Positions 27,901 through 42,900 of a stretch of 64,000 nt of DNA are shown in pieces. Positions within the stretch are counted from its first letter, which is position 1. Each line of letters begins with the position of its first letter. The stretch lies in contig OX438742.1 in the NCBI GenBank assembly GCA_949316235.1, positions 8,898,815-8,962,814 of the forward strand, read 5' to 3'. Under the pieces are notes generated by a model. That model was given only the letters and a program-made list of their open reading frames with translations. It did no database searches and was not told the origin of the DNA. The position numbers and the translations under genes were made by a program. The DNA is from Oegoconia quadripuncta (Eukaryota > Arthropoda > Insecta > Lepidoptera > Autostichidae).

Positions 27901-30900
27901 GGTGTGATAAACAATAAATCGAAAATAGATATATGATGATCTTCGACTTGTCATATTTATTGTTAACACACCAACATTCTCGACTACTCGTAGTTTCCCT
28001 GTGCAAAAACTACACAATCGTATGTAATATGAAATGCTATTCTTCTGTTTACCATGATTACAAAAAAACTATTGAACCAATTGTTCTGAAATTCCAATGG
28101 GACCAACTTGACGGTGATATAAAAAAAAAACCATACAAACGGGCGAATTAAGAACCTCCTCCTTTTTGAAGTCGGTTAAAATTACCTTTACATAAAGTAC
28201 ATATTATATTCTTCAAATCGAACTTTAAATTTAATCGTTCCATCGGTAGGGCCTATTTATCACTAAAATCGGTTATAATTTGAGCCACCAATTTCTACAA
28301 CCTTAACAAATTTCAATGTGATAATCGGACAGACATAATAGCAACAAAATACAAACGTAAATATATAGGTGTACAAATATAAATATTTATTGATATACAA
28401 AATAATAATAATAAGCGACAAAGGATAGTGGTAAAGTATAAAAAGAAGATAAGAAAGAAGCTCAGATTAAAGTGAGGTTTCATTTTAATGTTCCGATTCG
28501 CCATTTTAAATACGGATCACTATAAAACATACATAAGCCACTATAAGCCATGAAACGTTTAGAGGACAGCATCCAATAAAATTCGCTCAAGTCATTCGCT
28601 AAAATCATACTCTTCTATCTATATAAATGACCGTGGATCCTTTTCAAAATCAATAATGGTACTACAAACTAACAGATTTTTGGGCTTGGTTAAATCAAAG
28701 CTTCTGTCTCCATTGTCTATACTAGTTACATGCAGTAGACGAGGAACAGGTGCCAAGAGTGGACAATTTAAATCTCAACTACCGTTCAGTAAAGCCCATG
28801 TGGCGTTAGTGGAAAGTTATGCCAAATCGACGCAGACCAGCGCCAGACTCGCCCATTTTGCGCGACAATAAAACTAAATAAACTACAGGCTTTTCCAACA
28901 AGCGTAATTACATGGGACAGGTAAATAATGAGAAGTTATTTTTAGAGGACTATGATAATGCTGCTGGAATAAGTGTTGATTTAAAGCGTATAGTCGTAAA
29001 GAAAGAAAGAAAGAAAGAAAAACATTTATTCAGCTTACAATGAAAATTTTTCAATTTTTTTTTTACAATTCGTAGGGCTTGAAATAGCTAATTATTCACA
29101 ATGATACATATGACAGCCCTAACGTTATGCAACACTCATTGATATCTACGAGAATACTATGCTCTCACGCACTTGCGTGCCGAAAAACGAGAATAACCAA
29201 GACATTTTTACGAGAAAGAAACTCGATAGATAGTTATCCAAGGAAAGTTTTCCAAGGTCTACATTATCGAATCAAGAACACGGAGTAATTTTGAAATAAT
29301 ACAAAATATCTATGTCATATTAAGAATGGAAATCTATCTAAACATTATTCATTCGGTCCCTAAGTTATGAATAACTGAGATACGACTCAGTTATTTCAAT
29401 GCTAACCTAACTAATATTATAAATGCGAAAGTTTGGATGTTTGTTGCTCAATCACGGCTGAACGGATTTGGATGAAATTTGGTATATAGGTTACCGATAC
29501 CCTGGATTAAGACATAGGATACTTTTTATCCCGATAAAGTGAGTAGTTCCCGCAGGATAAAGAAATTAAACATATCCGGGGTAAAGCTAATCCACGCGGG
29601 CGAAGTCGAAGGCGGAAAGCTAGTACTTAAATCAAGGAAAGAAACACTAATTTAATTTTTACCACCTATTAAAATAGCAAACACTTTTAGTTGTTCCTAT
29701 TAGTCCCCTTTCTTCGTATCCACTACAAATTCACATTTGACAAATGTACAAAACGCTGTTATTTTTTAGGTTGTGTGTGCACTTATAGTTTACATATTGT
29801 ACAAAATCATTAACGTTAACTATACTTAATTAAGAACAACGTGCAGGTTGTTTTTTCCTCTAAACATTGAAAGGAATCCATGGTTAAAATCTTTTGAGTT
29901 CTTCGAGCCCACGGTGTATATTTTTAACTTAAAATTGCGGCACATTCACAAGGCTGACTACCCAGAGAAGAATGTGCAAGAAATTCAAAGGTTGCTCTTA
30001 TTATCTAAAACAAAACAAAAAATATATAGGCAGACTAATTATCGCAGAGCGGCTCATTAAGCTCAAGCTTGTTTATCATTTAAATAGTCAGAAATTTTAT
30101 AATAGTTTGTTATTGAAAAAGCCGAATGAAACTTTAAATCTCTTCTCTACAATAATATAAAACAAAGTCGCTATCCGCGTCTGTGCCTTTATGTACTATC
30201 TTGTAGACTTTCTTCCGAATAGTTTTTATGTATAATACTTATATATTATATATAAAATAAATAAAGTAATTGTACACACCCGAAGCTGAGGTAGGTCGCT
30301 AGTTGTTTATATTTCATTTTATGCAACAGATGCTGTAGGTACCCAATATAAAGGTCGATAGCCCAGACGAAGTTCGCAGCGATAAATATCGCGTTTCGTG
30401 GATGCGGACGCGCCACAGCACCACTACATGTAGTCGCTTGTCGCATTGGCAACGCGGCAGAAGCGATGCCGTAGGTAACGATAGTGTCGCACTGTATCGA
30501 CCGATACATACGCGCGACAGCGTCGGACAACATCGAGGGATAAAGAAAAAGAGGAGGCGGTACGAGATTACCCTTTTTTGGAATAATTATACTGTAGTGG
30601 CACCGTATCGATGCTGCAATTGCAATGGTAGCGATACAGAGTCGTGACTGTGTGTGTTAAGATAGATAGTATCGTATCGTAACCGCCTCCGTCGCTCAAT
30701 ATAAACAACATAGTGTTTACGATTCGGAGGTCGCGGGTTCGATCCCCAGCGGAGTACATGTTTCCTTCGGCCTCATCTTCGCTTAACATCAAGTGTGATT
30801 GAGGTCATAAGCGCTAACCCGTTGAGCATAAAAAAGAACGTTATGGTAACGCGGCCTATTGCGACTGCATCGATACCGATTTTATTTTCCATCGCGTCTG

Positions 30901-33900
30901 CATCGATGCTGCATCACGTTTTTATTGATGCTGTATCACGACTGAATCGACGGCTCATACCGCGATATTTTTGAGGACACAACGCTATTGTATCACCGCA
31001 AAAAGTCGAGACGCGCTATCTCCTTAGGAAGCTAAAAGACAACGGTATGATACATAGTAAGGAGAGAGCACATAGGGAACTTCCGCTCTGTCGCGAAATG
31101 TTATCTCTGCACACTCGATGTCAATGTACGACATTTCAGATACGGCACATCAACAAAATATAATTTGGTGAGCGACGAGTACGCCGTTTGTAATTTTTCA
31201 TTTGGTGTGACACTGCTCGACGCTCGAGCCAAACGCAGGAGATCTAAGCTACATTCATTAGATAGAAGATGCAAATAAAGAGATAGGTTCACCGGCCCCC
31301 ATTTACCTAATAACTGTTTACGAAACAAGTTATTTTATAAGATCTTTGGATTATTTTTTAAGGATCTAGCCGACAATACCGTATCCGATGGGTTGCGAGA
31401 ATTTTTGTCTTATAAATTAGGGTACCATATGAAAAGGGTGACACCCTATTACTAACCCTACCCTATATCGTCAAATTGTATGTCCCTATCACAGACATCG
31501 ACAGCTTCAGCCGTAATAAGTTAGCCATATACGAAACTTTGACGGAATTCTTACGTATTACTAAGGTCTTAAGTATCTTGTAAAATAATAAAAAATTCAA
31601 GAAACCGATATGAAGGACCTTTATACAATAAATCTAGAAGAATTTTGCATATTTTTCAAAAATGTATGTCCAAGTTGTATATGGTAACACAAATACATTT
31701 TAAAATTGATTAGATTCTAATGGAAAACCAAAAATATTAAAAAAGGTAAACTATAGTACTTTAGTAAAAAAGTCTAGCTGCTCGACCCGTAAAAATATCT
31801 AACTGGAGACGCGTGAAGCGTTTGAGACTTATTGTTTGTCAGGCGCTACCAAAAACAGCGCAGTTTTATCGTGTGGTGATTTCGAACCCTTTGTCCGAGA
31901 GTTCGACTCTCACTTCACAGATTTATTTACTATACACAAGTTTGTGGCGTTTCGCATAAGAAACCTTGTGAAATTTTATTAACGTCGATGCAAAGATGGT
32001 GGACATGCGCCATGACATCATGACAAAATCATAAGGGTTTTAGCGTTTTTCTGGTTTATGCATATACAGGGGGTGAAATTTAATTTGTGTGACTCCACTC
32101 CTGGATACGAACAACTTTCCATTAGGAACCATAACCGAATTCGATCAAAAATTTTCGATTAAAAAGTAAACCGAAACCACCTTTAGGCTGAATTCGGCTA
32201 TGGTTCTTAGTGGAAAGTTGTTCGTAGTCGAAAATTGTTGGCCTTCCATACTAAAGGTGGTCTCAATATGGTTTATTTTGTGTTGGTATGCGAAAATTAT
32301 TTGATCGATTCCGACTATGGTTCCTTGGGAAAAATTGTTCGCAATCAAGACTGGCGTCACCTCGTTAATGGGAATCGCACAAATTCAATTTACTCTGTAT
32401 GTTACCTCCTGTAGCATGGCCAACTTTGAAGTGCAAGGAGTCGTTAGATCCTTAGTAGGTATCACAGGATATATTTTATGATTAAAAATTAAACATGGCG
32501 CCCGCAAAATATAACATAGCGTCTGGGTTGCGATTCTCGCACAACAGACATATCACTGTCATTAGAGATTGGCATATCCATCTCTTTCACACGTATATGC
32601 TATATAATGCCGATCTGTTTGGTGTAGTGGTTAGCAAGACCACTATACCAAAAGGTTGCGGATTAGAATCCCACCAGGGGCATATGTTTGTGTGATGAAT
32701 ACGGACATGTGTGCCCGAGTTATGGATGTTTTCATTTATAATAAGTATTTATTTGTAATAAGTATTTATTTATATAAAAAAAATGTATTTATGTAGTATA
32801 TCACCCATCTGGTATCCACAACACAAGCCATAGTTGCTTACTGCGGAACTAGATGGCGCTGTGTGTATGTCTAAGGATATTTATTTATCTGCGAATGGAA
32901 AAGTGACAAACCTATTGTTGAAAAGTGATAAACAAAATGTCGACTGCGCGAGAATCAGGGTGCAGCTTCCAAACATTCCAGCGAATGGCTTGATAGATTT
33001 TGAAATAGTATTTTCTGTAACCCGTTTTTTTTATGCAGTCAGGGCTTTTAAAAAACAAATTCAATTCCAATTACTCCAATCATTTGTCGCGTCTGCCTCG
33101 TAAATGATCTAAGGTAACTAACCGCACTTTATAAATAGGGGCACACATGCCGATCCAGATTCGTTACACATACGGCACACAAGTGTAAAAATATATAGCA
33201 ATCGATAAAATGGCCAGTGCGGCCCTGATGGGCGCGATGATGTAAACAGAGGCGAATGCGATCGCCGCTAGTACTTAAAATGTGTACCTTATAAATATGT
33301 AGGGCAGGGGATTCTCAAACTCGCGTACACTACTATGCGCACGAGTTCGAGCAGTGAGTCATGTAAATGTCAGTGTGGTGCGGTGTAACCACAAGGTACT
33401 CAGAAATTTCAACTGTAGTGGACGCTAGGCGGAATGTTAATTGCATGCTTCTTAAAGTTAATTAACTATACAAATGATAATTTATGTACCTGTAAAAACA
33501 ATGACATTAAAAAACAAGTCTTCAATTCTAGGATGAAATGTATACTGGGATTGCGTATTCGACTACATCGTCACTTCTACCAGGTGAGATTGTGATCAAA
33601 TGTGACTCCAGTCCTTTATAAAAAATCTAATAAGTCAATGCACATTATGCATGTGGGTCGCGTTACATTAGAAGCACCATCGTAAACACACATTAACGTC
33701 CGAATACTCAAACGATTCTTAATTGTAAGAGCCCCTTAAACATAGTTCCAGCGATTTCAATGTCAACGACATGAAAGTAATAGCATGGTATATTTAAAGT
33801 TGAGAGCGTTTGTGTATTCAGCGTAACACTAGTAGGCAATTTGGATGTTCAGATCGCCAAATCCCTGGATAGAAACAAAGAAAATAGTTACGTACAAACT

Positions 33901-36900
33901 TTCGAAATACGTCTTATGATCTAAAACAAAATTATTTTAATGTTTAAACGTACATGGTGTACGAAAAGTCGGTCCTACAAAAAAAAATCGGTGACATTTC
34001 CACTGATCTCTTTGTCGGTGCAAAATATATAAGATATGGTTCGAAAAGATATGCGTTTACACACACGGCCCACCGATAATCGGCCGCGAGTGCTCACTAG
34101 GGATGGGAAGGATGTTTGTAAAAAATGGAGATTGATATCGATAGTTTCTGTGCTTCGGAGGGCACGTTTCACTTGTTTTGGATTAGCGAAGTTAAGCTAT
34201 TGAGAAGAAATTAAACACGCAAACTTGGTTGTAAAACTATGATAGATTACATGAAACATTTTTGTTTCTGCAGTCGCTCACTTTCAACGTTTAGGCACAC
34301 AATGACGTGTAAAATGACATTCACATTATAAAATGACGGAGCGTCATGACATCGATGAATCAGTAGGAAACGACCGCCGATAATGCGTGGCTGTCGGTCG
34401 CATTTCGGTTAGTCGAAAAATCGCACGTGTGGCTTAGTTATGTTCGTCCAAAAAGTAGTTAAAAAGTGTTGGGTGAATGTAAGCTAGAAAGTATCGTTTT
34501 CATTGAAGCGGGAATAAATAAACGTGTTTTCCCAATTTTCCAAATGAAAGTCAATCAAGCGCGCTAATTCTATTTGGTTTAGTAGTTATTTAATTACACG
34601 ACTATATTAAGACTACCTTTGTCTGTATACATAGATACTTCGAAACGGCTTTTAGTCTTTAATAAAAAATAAAAACCGTAATTTTTCGTGGGGGTTAAAA
34701 TAAACGGCGATGACAAAGGACAAATACCGAGGCGAAGTCATAAGGTGTTCCGTTTTGCTACTTATGGCCCGGAACACTAAAAAGAAGCATTGAAATGAAA
34801 CTTTTACAAGTCAGTTGAAAATCAACGCTAATAAAAACGTCTCAATTTGCCTCTCCACTCCGGAAATACAAAATTCAAGTGACCTCATTGGTTCCTATTT
34901 TGACAATGTGTAAAAAAATGTTTCGTAAAAAATCGTGTCTGTAATATTTCCTTCTTCTTTATTGTTATAATGATGACAATTGTCAACTTTTTTAACCGAC
35001 ATTTCTGCCAAAGAGAGGACAGTTTCCGCAATGCGAAATATGAATTGAGACATGTCCCACTAATCCACAAATTAAAATGAAACAATAGTGGTAAGTAAAC
35101 AATAACGGTTGGTTTTTAAATAATAAGATGAATTCAGCCATAGTAAATTGTCAGATAAGCTGTAAAGGTAAAACGGACCCTTTCACAGAAAATTTGTCTA
35201 AGTAGGTACAGAAGTCTTTCAATCGTAAGAGAAACGTAATTTCTTGGCGGATCGTGTATAAATTTTTTTATTGAACCAATGTAATGTAAGTACCTACATC
35301 TTAAAATAAACCCGCAATTGGCCGAAATGTTTAATAAACACGCAGACTTTGAGTATCTATGACACAGGCATTTGTGCATGCTCTTATTTCAGATAATCGT
35401 ATAAAAATAGCAACATAATGCGATATTTAACGCAGCTCGCCAAAAAAATTGGAGTGGCGTGCACGACCGGCAGGGTGACCTCAAAGGTGTGTTAAATGTC
35501 ACATTCATGAATTCATGCTATTAAGAAAAAAAAGAGATATTGGGAATAACATTCACGGGGAGCATTGAAAGGAATTTCGCGAATAATCTTAATTTAGCCC
35601 CATATTTCCACTGAGGACTGGTACTACACTTGTGAGCAATAGAATAGGCCCACTCAATTTGCAGAAAAAGCTTTATTAATATTTATAGAATAACAAATAA
35701 GAAAATAATTTCAAAGAGTTTTCTAACCAATTTTCGCACTTCTTATCATCATCAACAGCCTTATCATCTAGGTGAGGAACATCATTGAGAAGTAGTGAAA
35801 AATCGACTCTATTTCATTCCACATTCGCTATCGTATGCCATACCGAGCTTTTTCTAAGTTTGATTTTCGTTTTTCAGACACTGTACGAACTATGTAATAC
35901 TGATTACAAATCTGGCAAACCTTAGGTTTAATTTAACCAAAGTTTCGTTTATAGAGTCGTAGAGTTTTTGATGCTAGTTTTAGTAGAAGATCATAGTTAT
36001 CTTAAATTCTTTATGGTATTAACGGTTGTCGTGGATGTAGAATTATTACCGAATTACATTTCTCATAAGAACGTTTCGCCGAATCTCGCGTACATTGCCG
36101 TGTTTGTTCATGAACACAATTTTAAACAAAAACAAACTCGGCAATATATTCTGCATTCGGTGGCACCCTGCTTTAGCGAACGTTCCTCGGTGAAGTGTAA
36201 TTCGATATACTACTGTTTATCCGCTTCTCTTAGATCTTCAGGTTATTACTTCTCTTGGTACGTTGAATCATTCCAATAAATTACAATTTTCTCCAACTAA
36301 GAGGTCGTCTTCATTATTTTTTATTTTAGTCCTACCTGGTCATAACCAATCTATAGCCAGGACCATATTCCGTTGTTAAAAGCGTACCTACTCCGCGTCT
36401 TAATTTGTAAATGAGGTTTAAACTGCACCAGTATTTTTCCACTGATTTCTGCCAGCTGTACCAATTTTCTTTAGCGATTTGGAAAGAGAATAAATGAAAA
36501 TTGCTTACATTATGCGATCTGATATACATTGTTTCTAAATGACATCCGCCCTAACTATTTTTAGAAGTAGACTTTTAAATATTAATATTTAAAAAAATAA
36601 CAATTTTAATTTTAATAATAATTTAACTAGAATTTAGAACGACACAGCCTTCAGGTATTTAAAATTGAATGAAACCCTTTTGTACTAACATATAAACATC
36701 GGGTGTGTCAATTTCTTTGCCTTTAAGTATAGTTGTTGACGCGAGTGCACCGAGTGGATATCGAAAATTTGCAAAATAACCTTTACGCTAACCGTATACG
36801 TTTCTAATAAAGTTCGCCAGAAGTCGTTACCCCCAATTTTTTAATCGTAATATAATTTTAGTTGCGAATCTTGCTAGCGTCAAATCAGATATTTATATTA

Positions 36901-39900
36901 CTACCTAAACAATGTTTAAACTTTTAATTTAATGTTACTATTCATTTCTGCTCTGGAAATCTATGGGGGAGCCTATATTAGAATACCGATTGGTATACTG
37001 GACAGTAGCACTGTCTGCGAAATCCCGCGATTGGTAAATGTTTGTGTGATGAATACGAACATTTATTCCCGAGTCATAGATCCGTCCGTTCCATGCAGTA
37101 TCCACCTATAGTACAAGCTTTGCTTAGTTTGGGATCGAAATATTTATTTATTTATATTATGTTCAGCAGTGAACGTCCTGTGGTTGATATGATGATGACG
37201 AAGATGCATTGATGCAAACATGATGTGTGGTTTTATCAATTGACTACTTAGTTTAAACATACTTTACGAGACGCGCGCACCCGTGCTGGCTTCAGACGGC
37301 AGAGGCCAAATTTTACCTACTTCTATTTAGTTACATAATTAACAATTCCTTTGTCTACTTAGTAAGTTAAATTGACGACCGACTGGTGTAGTTGATAGTG
37401 ACCCTGTCAACGAAACCAATGGTTGCGGGTTCGAATCCTACGAGCGGTAAATGTTTGTGTGACGAATACGAACATTTATTCCTGGGTCATGGATGTTTAT
37501 ATAAATATTTATGTATGTTTATCCGTTATCTAGAATCCATAGCGCAAGCTTTACTTAGTTTGGGGCTAGATGATTGGTGTAAGTGTCCGAAATATTTATT
37601 TATTTATAATCCGCTGATAGCGTAGTGTAGAACAACTGAGCACACAGACGCGGATTGCGACTTGTTTTACAATCTTTAGAAATTATACTAAAATATTTCA
37701 CGCCACGTATGGTAAGACACAGTCATGCCATCATCGGACTGTCTTTGTAACCTGAACCGCAGAGGCTTCCATGCACAACATGGAATGCTCCATAATTGCG
37801 AGTATCCTATTGCAGCAGCTTTCAGGAAGCAAGAAATATAATTCCGACTCCGCCAACCAAATTGCATATTACGCCAACCCCGTATGTACACGTCACGACA
37901 TTTGGCGAATGTTCTTAGATAATGGCGTCGTCTTCATATTGCTACGTCCACCTGCCCGTTACCCAATGACGTAGAAACAGGGCTGCCACTCGGGCTTCAA
38001 CGGTTTATATAAGCTTTTAAAGTCAAGAGAATTATTCGTAATTATACAATAGGCTTTTATCTATCTAGAGATCTCTTCCACTAAATACACAATTGAGTAA
38101 TAATTTACAAGCAGATAATCCTTACAAAAAATAATAATATTTTAACAGTACATGACTAAAAAAACATGTATAAACAAAGTTATAAAAAAACATACAACTG
38201 ATTATATATTGGTGGATAAATCATAATATTATTAAAAATAATTAAGACGCGGGTTAGACAACTACATTATAACAACTTTTTTCATCGACAATTAATTTAC
38301 CTATAACCATAATATTATGCAACAGATAATACTCAAACGGAAATCTCACGTCACAAGTACACACATATATAACTTTTAATTCCTTACTATTATTGCTTTT
38401 CAGGGTTAGCAGTGGACATCCTGCGGTTCATATGATGAATGATAATGAGGAGGGTTAACTATCACAGAGGAGTCATTTTTAGGAGAGATAATGAATTGCC
38501 TTGACCATATTTTTTTATTATCGTCGAACACGATGCGATAATAGTGCTCGGTTCATAGGACTTCCGCACCATCATATTCATGACGTTCATCAGCATTACA
38601 CGCGCCCAGGTTTCGTGAATTTGTGTCAGACTAGTGGCCACCTAGTATAGACCGCCTCCGTGGCTCAATGTAAACAACATAGCATTTACGAATCGGAGGT
38701 CGCGGGTTCGATCCCCAACGGGGTACATGTTTAGTACTCGGTTTGGTTGGTGGTAGGGCAATTTAAATGTCCGCCTGGCTAGCTACCACCATCTTATCTA
38801 AATCTGCCGAAAAACAGCAATGTTAATAGCATTGTTGTGTTCCGGTTGTCAGAGATAAGATAGCCAGTGCTCCAAATAGGATGGGGTATCCGGGTCAGTA
38901 TGCTTCCCCCTTCGGCCTCATCTTCACTTAACATCAGGTGTGATTGGGGTCAAGTGCTAACCCGTTGTGCATAAAAAAAAAACCTAACATTCAGATCTAT
39001 CAACTACCTTGAAAACAACCGGGACCGACTAATTATTTAACTCGCTAATTGAAAAGGAATAAAAAAAACACATTAAAAAACTTGAAGCCGGAGCGCCCCT
39101 ACGAAACGGAGTACATGTTATCCGTTTTTCGGCGGTTCGGCCCCGTGATCTCAAACAGAAGTCTTTATTTATAAACACAAGGCTGTTTATTTTGATTGTA
39201 CGCTGTAGAGGTCTAACAGTCGCGAGTGTCAATACAGTGTGCCTCGTCATAAAGCGCACTTACAAAAGCGCCTGAAAGTAGACTCAAAATCGTTAAAGAA
39301 AAAAAAAACAAAAAAAATCATGACAGTTCAATGTTATTCTTAAATGTTTTTTCTCATGATGCATGAACTCCTTAGGTAAATAAATGGGTATAATGTATTG
39401 AACTATCAGGGTTATTGATATGAATTATATACAACAATGATTGTAAATAAGTTAATACCACTAATTTTATTTACCCAAGGAGTAAGAGAGAGAAATCTTT
39501 AAAAATAACACTAAAGTAACACACCTTACATTTGAGTTTAATTTACTTTGCGCATTTTATGACATTGCACACGAATTGGAAATGACGCGAAGAAGGACAA
39601 ACCCTGAATTCTGGCTTCTGCACATATTGATAAAAGGGAAATATACACGCGGTCGCTTTATGACCAATTTTAATCGTATAATTGTGTCAAATTGGATATT
39701 TTTGTGCTTCTTTGAAGTTACTCACCGCCTCTCAAACGATAATAAAAAACATTGAGTTTACTCGGTCGAGAACTCAAGAGGCATGTCTTTGCCGGCCCCG
39801 CCCCGCTTAAAGTCAGTTAAAAATAATCCCAAATGTTTATTTCAGACGCGCTCAGAGGTGCAAAATTAGGCCCTTTTCATTCACGCCTTGAAGGTCGACC

Positions 39901-42900
39901 GATAGGTCCTCTAAACTATACAGTGAGTAATCAATGCCGAGAATCTTTGTAACTCGAATGTTGTATGTAGATGTTTTGTACCATAGACTTTGTATTTGCT
40001 TGGTGGTATTTAAGTACTCGATGTACTAAAACAGTGAACTGAAGTCTGTGTCGTGTAAGAACTTCTAGAATTTTCTAGTTGCATTATTCAGTCCAGTACA
40101 AGTCGCAAGGTGTCATGACAATTGCCAACCGAGCATACAAAGGGCGATGATATTCAGCATAACTGCAGCCCGCGACCTCACTCAACAATATAATACAACA
40201 ATCAATCAATCTAGCAGTTTCCCGTGTGGTAAAGATGTGGTAAAACAGGTCAAGACCACCAGTGCAATTTTCTTCAGATCGGCTTAAGTGAGCTCAATGA
40301 CGTATGAACGGTTCTGATTGTAACCAATATAGATACACAAAGGTCGTGTGAAGGGTTACGGCCTGAACAGAAGCTGAACATCCGACCGACAATTGCTTGA
40401 AGATCGGACCGAGATTGGCTAACAGAAGGCCAACTGCAACTGTGACCAGTGAACGGATGCGTACACACAGTATAGGCGATATTCACAATCTAAATAAAGT
40501 TTGCAAGAAACTATACTCATGGCCAAAGAAACTACATCAATGTTTTTTTAACTGAAGTGTTTAATATTATATTAAATACTTAGTTGGCCACATAACAAAA
40601 TATATTGTGTCTTACCTAGCGTAGAATAATCTTTTATGGAAAAAGGCAAATATATTTTCAATAAGAACGAGGCATGAACTTTCATGCCTGCGGGTTTATT
40701 ATTATTATTTATTTGTTATTTCTCAGAATCGCAAGAAAAGGAATAAACAAATATTACTTATACATTTATTGGTTTTCAAAGTAAACTCTAAGGGCCGTAT
40801 TTATAAATCGATCTTGAGTTTGAGATTGCGTCTCAGTCTCAATTCAATTTTTTTGATACTGTTTTAATATGCAACAGATTCTCAAGTGTCAACTTAAGGT
40901 CATCTCAATATTGAGAACAGTACGGGCATAAGACTGTCAACTTATCGTACCATCAGATGGAATCATCGAGTTTAGCACGATTCCCACTCTTCTTGGAGGA
41001 AGCCTTCCACAGCCTTTCGTAGGCACTCGCCGCTTCTTCGCTGTTCGATAAACATTATTATTGGAAAATAGAAGATCCATTAAGGCCTGACCTTGTTATA
41101 AACTCGGTTGCTTATCTAGTGGAGTGAGTAGAGAAGGAGATTCTTTCCTAAACAACCGGCAAATACTTGGTAATTATTTTTATCCCCCGACTCCAAAGGG
41201 GAGTGTTACAAGTTTGAAGATGATGTTTATCTGTAACATTATCGCACCAAAATGGCTGTAAGTTTATTTTGCAATTTTGATTTCTGAACAATAACCCTCA
41301 TTGCGATGTGACGCTTGATCCCTTTCCCCATAGGTTAAGCTGTATGGCTGATGTTGCATTCAATTAGCTACAGTCCCATTTGCCGAGGAGGGGACAACAC
41401 CTTCTTTCCTACTTCACACCTTTAACTGTTATTTAATTAGCCCAAGGTAGCAATATGGCTAGGGCACGGTCTACCTTCAGTGGACGCCGTGCAGAGTACC
41501 ACTCATGGTCCTGGCTTAAAGGAGGAGTGTGGCAGCGGGTAATGTAGCGATATCAAATCGGTGCACTATTTTCGTAAACTACTTCTAAGCTAAGTTTGAC
41601 GGAAAATTTACGCATAACGAAGACGCAATAAAAAGTGACATAATCAAAGATCGAGGCAACTATCTAATTTTTGGTACTTCCCTCACATTCATTTTTCAAA
41701 TTGACGTGAGTCTGATTTTTCATCAATAGCCTTACATGTTCCCACTGTTGTGGCACTCAATAGGAGAGGATGTGGGCCATAATCCAATGAGCCCAGTGCG
41801 GATCGGAGGATTTTTCTTATGCACAACGGATTAGCACTTGACCTCAGTGCGGATTTGTGTCAGACTAGTGCTCACCTGACAGTCAGTGTTTATAAGCCGC
41901 CCCTATAGGGCACCGACTTAGCTTAAAGACTGCCTTTAATTGAAAAGAACCGGGACCAACTATTTATTTAACGTGCCCTTCGAAGCGAAGAAACTCACAT
42001 ACCAACGTACCAACTTAGATACAATTGTAAAGATAGCAGGTAGGTAAATAGCACAGAGCTACTCTTAACGCAGTTTGTTTTAGATGTACAATTACATATA
42101 AAAAATCAGGAAGAAATAGCTTTATGACAGTTGACCAGTCATCTTACCTGTCACAACTGAAACTTCCATGGAATTAAAAATATAACTTTATATATTATTT
42201 TATAATATTATATGAATGTTTTTATTGCACACATTATAAATTACCTGCTTGGGAAGCATGACCACACGCGATATAGTTTATTACAAGTTACATCGCGCGC
42301 ATTTGTCAAAATGGTGCTGTACGACTGTTATGTCGCTCATTATGACAGATGACCGCAGATAAAATATGTGATAAACAATATCGCAAGTTATCATGCTCCT
42401 ACTGCAGTATTTAATCTGGAAATCACACCATTCCATCAAGGCCCCGATGAATTCTAGGCGCTGACCCACTGACTGACCCTGCTAAGAAATGTATAAAAAA
42501 ACTTTAATTTGGCACAATTTTTAACGCACGTAACGAAAAACGGAAGCTTCCATTAGCACTTGGGCCAATCGTTTGGCACGAATTCCGTTAAAAAAAATGT
42601 GGTACTAAGGTGTGTGTGAGTAAAATGCTATACTATACAGAATAGCTCCTAGGCTATATATATAATATAATATATTATTATAATATATTATTATAATATA
42701 TTATATATATTGTATATTCGTTTGCAGCAACTATATTTTTACATTGGACTTAATACGATGATGAAAATGCCTATCAAGTCTGTTAAAAGCGATAAAATAT
42801 ATTTTTTTTAAATAAGTGAAGTAACAGCCACTCATAGCATAACATATACAATTATAGCAGAGTGTGACCCTTTAGTTAATTACCTAATAAATAATTAATG

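Noticed and set aside
31870..31925. tRNA-like 3' half (GAGAGTTCGACTCTCACTTC)
   Set aside because: Only a T-arm-like stem is convincing; no D arm or matching acceptor stem upstream. Probably a decayed SINE head.
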